47,500 nt of DNA, taken from Cristatella mucedo. Taxonomy: Eukaryota > Bryozoa > Phylactolaemata > Cristatellidae. The position numbers and the translations under genes were made by a program. Shown one piece after another: positions 40,147 through 47,500 of the stretch. The stretch's first letter is position 1, and every line of letters starts with the position of its first letter. The notes beneath the pieces are model-generated. The model was not told the DNA's origin and made no database searches. It saw only the letters and a program-made list of their open reading frames with translations. The stretch covers positions 3,962,501 to 4,010,000 of the forward strand of contig WPIO01000031.1 in NCBI GenBank assembly GCA_009760855.2, in the 5' to 3' direction.

Positions 40147-40854
40147 CTTAAGGCTCTGTGTCATACGACTTGAATTTTTACTAACCAAGCCCTTTCGACA
40201 TAGCAACAGTGGGTAACACACTGGGGCTTCTTTTGAGCTCCTCTCACACAGGCTTTTTGCAAAGTATTTCTAGCAGCTGTGGTCAAATCACTATTATTTT
40301 GTGGGCTCTTTTCACGTTAGTACTACCTTTATCCTTCGCCTTTCAATTTCACGACCCTTTAAATAAACCGGAGAATCCTGTAGTTTATGTTTGTCAAAAC
40401 TAGTTCAATTTTTGCATGCATCCCAATTAACAAACGAGCACCATTCAGCAGTATGCAGGTAGACACTTGAACAACTGCATGTTCATCTGCTTGCTGAACC
40501 AATCGGAGATTCGAAAATGCAAGATAAGTGGTTGATCACACAATCTGCTCTAAGAACATCCAATGGTGAAATTCATAACCAAGGCATCAAAAAGCAATCT
40601 GTACAACGATACATGGGCGCCAATAATAAAAGTAGGTAAAATACAGCTACTCCTATGCCTGGTGCTGGTAGCCACAAGACTAAACAGCTACTCGACACAC
40701 AAAGTGATTGATCCTGGATCAAGTAATAGCTATTCTCTGCCAGGATCGGGCAATACCGGCATTGCTGTTTCACATAAGCTTGACATATCAACACTTTTAG
40801 GGTTCCCTAACACTCTTACTCTAGCCAAGTGATTTGGAATACTTCCTAATAAGG

Positions 40855-41480
40855 TTTTCTGTTGCTACATACCGTGCAGAATTCGGCAGCTAGGCTTACC
40901 TATTGTGAATCACGAAAGTGCTACATCACATCATTGCTCACATGGTCTGGGTCTTAATCAAGCAGCTTATTGACACAAAGGTTCTGTCACTCACTTTGAA
41001 GTCCTTTGTTCTCCTGCTCTGGCCTACCCATCGGAAATACTTCCTTCTAGCTAGGCATCTTAGCATACCCTTTTACAGCTAAAGTCGTTAAGCAGTACTA
41101 CAAGCAAACAACCCCTTTTACAGCTCAAGTCGTTAAGCAGTACTACAAACAAACAAATACCCTTAACCTTGGGAGATTGTGCCTTCGGTTAGTATGATCC
41201 CCAGGCTCAGAACTCATCACCAAACGACATCATGACATCCCCAGACCTGACACAATTTAATAAGCAAAAATATTTGTAACCCTCACAACATTCGCTCAGT
41301 CCATGTGAATTGATCTTGGTGAGCTTTTGAGTACTGAAATTGCATCCTATCACTAAGATACCAGCATGTTTCTTTTCCAGCATACCTAGAGTGCCTATAA
41401 AGCGATTTATGGTGCTATACAAATTTTATTACCATAATAATAGTAATTATTAGTATATTTACAATAACAATAATTATTAT
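40855..41480 (+). mobile_element. Decayed LINE fragment ending in an ATT tail
   Basis: Starts with a TVQNSAARL-like block (about 40870), the usual thumb-region motif of CR1/L2 RTs. It then shows a CHSL..PLFSCSGLP stretch like that at 24.7 kb. The end is a degraded tail (gcctataaagcgatttatggtgctatac) and ATT-rich sequence. Confidence 0.65.
41068..41157 (+). repeat. 45-bp tandem duplication
   Basis: The unit cccttttacagct..gcagtactacaa occurs at 41068 and 41113, with three or so differences. Lies inside the decayed LINE. Confidence 0.85.
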
Positions 41481-41499
41481 TATCATTGAACTACTCACA

Positions 41500-42170
41500 G
41501 ACGGAAGCAATATTTTGCATCTGTCACTCCATACAGCCACAGAGACTAAATAAGTGCCATGCTGGAGTGTTTTTAATAGCTTACTCAAAGCCTACGCAGC
41601 TTTCAGTACGAATTCGGTAGCCAACAGACAACAGACTTCATCTCAGGCAACAAGGAGAAAGTGAGAAGCATAGCTGAGTGAGGAATGCAGTTGAGAGAGT
41701 AGCACGAGAGTAGCACCTAATGACGACCAGAAAGGATGAGCCACAGTCAGGAGAATAGATGCAATTGCATAAATATTGTGGAGGTGAGTTCCCCTGCCTA
41801 GGACCTGCAGAGCAAAAGCTTCTGTCGCCAACGATCTTGAAGTCTAGAAATTGAACAGCTAATGTACGGTGCAAATAGGATCACAGGGCACAAGGAGGAT
41901 ACGACTGGTGCAGTAGTTCAGCTACGACCTACGAAGGAGCCAAGTAATCACTGGCTTTGTGGGTCAGTGAAACAATATTGCACTGTATTCGTTGATCAAC
42001 CGGGAGCCATCGAAGCTCTTTGAGCAAAGGAGACATTGCTGAACCTCTCAGATTTGTTGACTAGCCTTACAGCCATATTCGTTACGAGCTGAAGAGACCT
42101 AATGGTTTTTTTCGGTAGCCCAGCTAAGACGGTATTGCAGCAGTCTAGCCTAGACAGTACCGGGGAGCTA
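41500..42170 (-). mobile_element. LINE family A, older divergent copy
   Basis: The minus strand follows family A from the 3' UTR (cacgctttcagtacgaattcggtagcc region) through the GDRSFCSAGPRQGNSPPQY block, and on to the LGLPKK-like region near 42110. It is more diverged than the other copies and its frames are broken. Confidence 0.85.
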
Positions 42171-43369
42171 GTCCCTAATGTACGACAGGGAGCTGAGGTG
42201 ATGGCTAGCAGTGGAGACAGCCTTATTAATGAAGCTGTCGGACCATAAAGACAATAATTCTGCCACTCTATAATAAGCGCAATAGCAAAGGGGCTATTCT
42301 GAGGTAGCGTTTTACGAAGTCAGGGCGAACGCCCGCCTTAGCCTGCACAGCAACGGCGGCAGTAGGCCAGCGTGCTGTACAGCAAGACCGGTGACATTCA
42401 GGACAAAATAACTATCTATCAGTTCGGCATTTAGAGAGGATACCAGTAAATCAAGAGAAAAATTCAGATAGCCATGTCACACTATAGGCGCCGTTTCGAA
42501 CTGCACATTACTTCACGAAGTGCGGATTGCGCAAGGAAAATTGGGGGCCTCGATGCGGTATAAACAGGCCACTGAAGCTACCTTCCGACCAATGAAGCAG
42601 CAGGACTTCAAAAGGTTGGTGGCACATAAATGCCGTCGCTTAGGATAAAGTCAATATGGTACTAATATCTTGAGAAGCACTCAGTTGACTCAGCACGCTC
42701 TTGTAAAGAAGGCCCACATACAAGCGATGTCGCTATCGCGGAGCTGTCGCCAGCACTCCGATTTAAGCAGAGGGCGAAAAACTGGTAGAGCCAAAATAGA
42801 TTGACTTACGTGCCTCTGCGAGATTATCATAAAAATAGTGCAAGCACTTTTTTATACTGCAGTCATTTCCGCTATCTATACATAACCATTCCGACGAAGC
42901 CACGTACGAACAACGCTAACTACACTCGATGTTGAATCGCTGTACTGCTAGTGATTTCGGTCAAGGCCTTAACGACGACACGCCCCTCCCCACAGCGGTT
43001 TCACACTTAAGTGTGGCCTCATCGCCTTTCGTCTGCAGCCGTAGTCCAATTTCTACTCCCACACTGTTTCTTTGCGATCCATAAATAAAAGCTAATTATT
43101 TGAAAGGTAGGCTCAACAGATTCCTTATGCAAATTTCAAAGTCTTTTTTGTTCAAGAATGGTCAAGTTTGGTATTAGTTTGGACATATTTTTTTACTGTG
43201 AGGGACCGACATGCCGATATTGTAAGGGGGCCTTATAGGGAAAGAGGTGCATATATCTCATTAAGTCAATCATATGTCAAGAAATATCAGGATCTCAAAC
43301 AGCTAAACTGCTTGATTAGAAGATACACAGCAAGAAAGTGTGGCTGCCATTTTCACAAATCATTCGATA
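42171..43369. other. Intergenic, nothing recognised
   Basis: No gene or clear repeat supported. Confidence 0.45.
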
Positions 43370-43445
43370 GGTTTCCTTTCCAGACTATGCGAAGTGCCTA
43401 GAAAGAGATTTAGTTCTCTCAGGAGCTATACAAATATATCATTAA
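43370..43445 (+). mobile_element. LINE family B terminus
   Basis: The block gaagtgcctagaaagagatttagttctct is followed by gctatacaaatatatcattaat. Only the terminus remains. Confidence 0.6.
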
Positions 43446-43744
43446 TATTGAACCTTGACGAGTTTTCCTAGTGAAACGCCGGGGTGCCACATCAGCCGAT
43501 GTACGACTGCCGAGATATTATTCCCGGTTCCAGAATGATAAGTCTATGAATCTGTTATCTCACAATCTGGAGTCAGGCTGAATAAAAGCCCAATTCGTGT
43601 GCAATTTACGCTCAGAATTTCTGCAATTTACGCTTCGTGTCAGTTACGCTCTAGAACTCGAGCCAGGCAGTTGATTTATACTCTTGGTGTCGGACGAGAG
43701 TTAATAAAATAGCCACACTTTTGTGTGGCAACACGAGTGCGAGT

Positions 43745-44110
43745 TAATAGTAATACTAATACATTTGTATTGCACCTTCAGAGAAATTAATCTCCATATA
43801 GGCACTTAAAAAATGCTGTGAAACGAATCATGATCAAATGGTTAGTGGTAACACGTCATTGTCAACAAGCATAATATGGTTAGAGGTAGCATGCACAGTG
43901 TCAACATGTCAATAGAGTTAGTGGGAACAGGCACAGTGTCAGCGCACGCAAGCCAGTAAAAAATAAATCACAATGACCCAGCAGAGGATTTGAGAAAAAC
44001 AGGTGCGTCTTTAGCTTCTTTTTAATCGTGAAGTAAGAGGATTTCGTGATGTCAGTCGGAAGTGAGTTCCATGCTTTGGGCATTGTTGTGTGCTGCGGCT
44101 GGTGCTGGAC
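43745..44110 (-). mobile_element. ATT-tailed LINE fragment (family B)
   Basis: On the minus strand the ORF end PKAWNSLPTDITKSSYFTIK is readable at about 44090-44030, followed by KKLKTHLF. A 3' UTR parallel to 23395-23650 comes next, then the degraded terminal block and ATT-type tail at about 43745-43800. Confidence 0.82.
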
Positions 44111-44184
44111 ACCTTCAGCCCTCCGTGGCTGTCTAATAAACCTTTCTACGCTACGGACGTGCTGTATACAGTTATTACAGTACA

Positions 44185-44238
44185 GACAAGGCAGCAACAA
44201 CGAGTGCTGTATACAGCACTCGTTGTTGCTGCCTTGTC
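44185..44238. repeat. 54-bp perfect palindrome
   Basis: The left arm gacaaggcagcaacaacgag (and on to the centre at 44211/44212) is exactly mirrored by the right arm. There is no spacer and no mismatch over 27 base pairs. The central gtgctgta/tacagcac also resembles gctgtataca at 44161. Confidence 0.97.
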
Positions 44239-46039
44239 CTGCATATTTGGCATACTTGGCATGTCCCGCTTCCGTTCACATACCTGTGAGCTTGGCCGCT
44301 GCGCGTAGTCGCTAGCCGTAATTTTACACATTCTTATAGCGCGTAGTATTGAACGCGTTGTGTTTTTCTAGATCGCCACGTTTAGACGTTTAGCCGCAGA
44401 CTGACCTTGAATCTCCAAGGGTGCCAAAAGGTTGACATCGCAGCCATTGTTACATGAACATATAGTTATTGCTACGATACACAACGGCATGGCGATCGTT
44501 TCGTCTTTTCTCGTTAATATGCCGAAGTTCAGCAAGTTTGGACACAAGTCGCATATGGTACAGAGATTGATAAATTTGTTATCCGTAGCTCTGTCGCCTC
44601 CAAGTTTACTTCCGGGTTAGACATGGTCCACATAATTATTGTTTTTAAGGCTTTCCTTTTATTTGGAAATCACAACTTCGATTGCATTTGTAACTTGTTT
44701 GTATTTTGAAATACACCGTAAACGAAAAGTCGATTTTGGTCAAATTGGTTGACCAATTTTCTGGCTTTTCACCATTTATTGTTTTGTTACTTAGGAGGTT
44801 CCTTACAAAGTCGGAGCCAGGATTTTCAGCTGGGGCACAAGATCCGCAAAATTTTCATGATTGGGCAAGATCCGTAATAATGAAAAATTACAGCGCAAAA
44901 CTGAGCGAAATTACCACACGATTTCGTCGTTGATGGCGCTCGGTGGCATAAGAATAGGGGGCGGCCCGGGTCGCTGCCCCTGCAAAAAAGGGGAGGGGGA
45001 AATTTCCTGTGGCTCGACCACTGCTTCCTATTCGTCCATTGTTAACTATGCAGTACATCCTGAAAGATAACTTCCTCATTGTGTGTATGACGCATTAGAG
45101 ACCAACTCAAAATCTGAAGTCATCACGACTGTGAAAGTATATATGAAAGCAGTTTATGAAAGCAGGATATGAAAGCAGGTTTTTCTATTAATTGTGCAGT
45201 TTTTAACCTACTTTCTACAAGACCTTGCCACTCCATTTTGCACGACGCTGCAGCGCCTTGTAAGCCAGTAGGAGTAAGCTTAGAGCCGCACACAATCGTT
45301 TCGGTTATTCGTTTAAACTCTTTGCAAAGGTTATCCCCCTTGACAGGCGAAGCAAAAGTTAGCAGATTGCAAATACGAACGGTCACTGAGGTTGGTACTC
45401 TCTCAGTGACCGGCACATTAGGGTAATGTTGTTATTTGGCTACTCATTTTAATGAAAATCATTGGTGCATTGTAGGATCGAGCTTAGCGTCCTTTGCTGT
45501 TTGCTTCATCCTAGTTTGTTTCTGTACCCTTACTTAGCTAGCCATCTAGGCTAAACCAGCAAACAGTGAAGGCAAGTGTACATCGAATTTCGGTAGCTTT
45601 TTAGCAGAGGATGGCGGAACACAAAATGAAAATTTTGAAAATTTGATATAAGCCCGAAAATAGTTGACCCAAAATTTTTTCAGACACTTCACGCTTGTAG
45701 CACCATTTGCCGACGAGATGTCTTGAGTACCGGCTCGCCTACCAAGGTTAAGCTTTGAAAATGAGCTAGATTACCCGACTTCTAATTTATCAAGCAATTC
45801 CCAATGTCGCTAATCTCCTCCGGCTAAGGAACCTCTAACCCAGATTGCCAAAGAGACAAAGATACCCGCATCGGATTAAGACTATGTTATTCGCTATTGT
45901 AGGTCTTCCGACCGGTGCGATACAACGCTTGTGCAAAGCTCTGCAGCTAACCTTGTAGAACTCGAGCGTTGGCAAGCACCTTATTACACCACTTCTCATT
46001 CTTAATTTAAAGAACTCTTCACTGGCATGTAGCCATCAT
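44239..46039. other. Intergenic, nothing coding recognised
   Basis: No gene supported. Short repeats of tatgaaagcag occur near 45143-45180. Confidence 0.45.
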
Positions 46040-46285
46040 GCGATGGCTCCCAAAGGCTGGAACTCACTGCCGAATGACTGACGCCACGATATTTCCCGAC
46101 TTGACAAAATTTAAAAATAAGCCAACTACACTTTTCTTCAAAGAATTCGACCTTTTCTTCAAAGAACTGCCCTTTTTGCGCCTCTTCATGCAAACATTGT
46201 TAACATTATCAGTAAGCAACGTACAAGCAACGTACGTAAAAGTTTACGTGCAAACTTTAATGCAAATTGCCTAGAATGAGTTATT
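46040..46285 (+). mobile_element. Decayed LINE ORF end
   Basis: The text reads PKAGTHCRM..FPDLTKFKNK, a degraded form of the PKAWNSLP..KKLKT end of family B copies. A gcctagaatgag block near 46268 may be the start of the terminal block. Fragmentary. Confidence 0.55.
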
Positions 46286-46932
46286 TCGCATTGGGAGCCA
46301 TGGACATTTTGTATTCTCATCGTCATTGTTGTAAACACCGAATGCCTGCCAGCATCAATCAGGGTTTTGCTGGAACCAATGTCAGAATAGTACTAATTTT
46401 CTTCACGAGTGACATAGCGCCAGAAGAAAGCCAGCAGGCACAAGCTTTTGCAATCAATATTATAATCAGTTTAAAATGCAGCTAACGGAGGGCAGTGAAA
46501 AAACTGCAATCAGGCTTTAATCTTAGTTTAAATGGTATCCAATTGTTTCTTGAGCAATAATTTTCTTGCATCATCGAAATAATCGATTGGGCTGGGCCAA
46601 GCGAGCTGCAGCCCCCCCCCCCGAGTTTGGTCAGCACAGAGCATTCGGAGGCAGTTCGGCGCTTGCACAAGACTCGTTCTCTCTGGTCTCCAACACAACA
46701 GGATGCGTTGGTCAAACGTTCGAGCCGTCGCCTCGAGCTAGCAATCACCAAGAGGCGCCCAGACTAGAACGCTGGCACGCACAGCAGAAGCAGCCCTAAC
46801 GTCGTCAATTGCAAGATGGGCGACCAGGTGGGGTGAGTGGGAGAGAGGTCGAGAGGAGGAGTTAGGTGGGCAGCAGACGAGCCAGCACCGGGCGGCGGCG
46901 GTGGCTTCCCTTCAGCTCGCTCGCCAGCTCGG
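46286..46932. other. Flank and probable 3' UTR of the ZFYVE26 homologue
   Basis: No other gene supported. On the minus strand a possible poly(A) hexamer ATTAAA lies at 46521-46516, about 410 bases beyond the stop. A run of nine to ten Cs lies at about 46611. Confidence 0.4.
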
Positions 46933-47500
46933 TTAGCCGGCCTCCGACCTCGACTTCAACCACTTGTCACAGAACGCCGCCACGGAGCCCTGACCGGCCT
47001 GCCGGGCCGCTTCCGCAATCCTTCGCACGTCGCCGACGCTCTCCATCTTGACTGCCACCAGATAGGCCGACTTGAGGCGGCCGCAGACGACGTTCGCCTC
47101 GATCCTATTGGCGTCACTTCGGATCAGCTTGATGAGGCCGTCGGCCTCTTTCGCCTGCTGCTCGTCGCTGCCGACGAGACGCAGAGCCGACAGGACGATG
47201 TCGTCGTGCAGGCTCTCGCCTTTCAGGCCGGACGTTCTGACGCAGTCGAGCAGCTGCCGCACGCCGGTGTAGTTGCGCCGCACGACGAGCGCATTCGCGA
47301 CGCGCATGCATATCTGAGCGTAGTCTAGCCCGTAGTCCTGGACGATGCGGAAAGCCAGGCCGAACGAGTCGTTGGGGTTGCCGGTGGCCGACATCACTGA
47401 CACGGCCAGGTCCGTTCGGACGCGACCATTGCCGAACAGAGTGGGAATGCCGGCGGCGGCCGACGAAGAAGCGTCGCCGCCGTAGACCTCGCTGCCGTGC
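46933..47500 (-). CDS. ZFYVE26: ZFYVE26 (spastizin) homologue, C-terminal exon, partial
   Basis: ZFYVE26 is a large protein that works with spatacsin and the AP-5 adaptor complex in late endosome and lysosome reformation, and in cytokinesis. The minus-strand frame is open from the right edge of the window to TAA at 46935-46933, about 188 codons. The C-terminal 100 residues match the conserved end of the family: LDCVRTSGLKGESLHDDIVL, then LIKLIRSDANRIEANVVCGR, then LKSAYLVAVKMESVGDVRRI, closing with FCDKWL. In vertebrate ZFYVE26 the same order is seen (IQAIHNDD, KLRSAYLIAVKQE, CAQWL). The helical repeat and FYVE domains lie upstream, outside the window. No intron is visible in the part shown. 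Confidence 0.88.
   Translation of the reverse strand, partial: HGSEVYGGDASSSAAAGIPTLFGNGRVRTDLAVSVMSATGNPNDSFGLAFRIVQDYGLDYAQICMRVANALVVRRNYTGVRQLLDCVRTSGLKGESLHDDIVLSALRLVGSDEQQAKEADGLIKLIRSDANRIEANVVCGRLKSAYLVAVKMESVGDVRRIAEAARQAGQGSVAAFCDKWLKSRSEAG

Overview
The window is animal nuclear DNA. Evidence: genes split by GT-AG introns, three genes of animal families, many decayed non-LTR retrotransposon (LINE) pieces, one nearly full-length Ty3/gypsy-type LTR retrotransposon, and long dinucleotide microsatellites. The SEL1L homologue lacks the fibronectin type II module of vertebrate SEL1L, which fits an invertebrate. I cannot name the phylum from sequence alone.

Layout. (1) 1-3.4 kb: the last two coding exons of a TWIK-type two-pore potassium channel (+ strand), with candidate poly(A) signals. 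Its earlier exons lie left of the window. (2) 3.9-20.2 kb: gene-free and rich in mobile elements. It holds LINE 3' fragments in both orientations, a 251-bp solo LTR inside one LINE copy, a 4.55-kb Ty3/gypsy element (minus strand, 5-bp target duplication), and a decayed LINE that still shows endonuclease and reverse-transcriptase traces. (3) 20.98-38.24 kb: a complete SEL1L/Hrd3 homologue on the minus strand. I resolved 14 coding exons whose phases all fit (2454 nt, 817 residues). Its introns hold LINE pieces, two tRNA-like SINE candidates, minisatellites and two very long AG/CT microsatellites. (4) 38.2-46.9 kb: intergenic, with more LINE remnants and a 54-bp perfect palindrome. (5) 46.93-47.5 kb: the C-terminal exon of a ZFYVE26 (spastizin) homologue on the minus strand, running off the right edge.

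The host genes are unrelated in function (K+ leak channel, ER-associated degradation, endolysosomal trafficking) and do not form a functional cluster. I found no sign of a novel multi-gene system. The most interesting signals are a textbook A-AAA-AAC -1 frameshift site at the gag-pol junction of the LTR element, and the two complementary microsatellites flanking the frame-neutral second coding exon of SEL1L.
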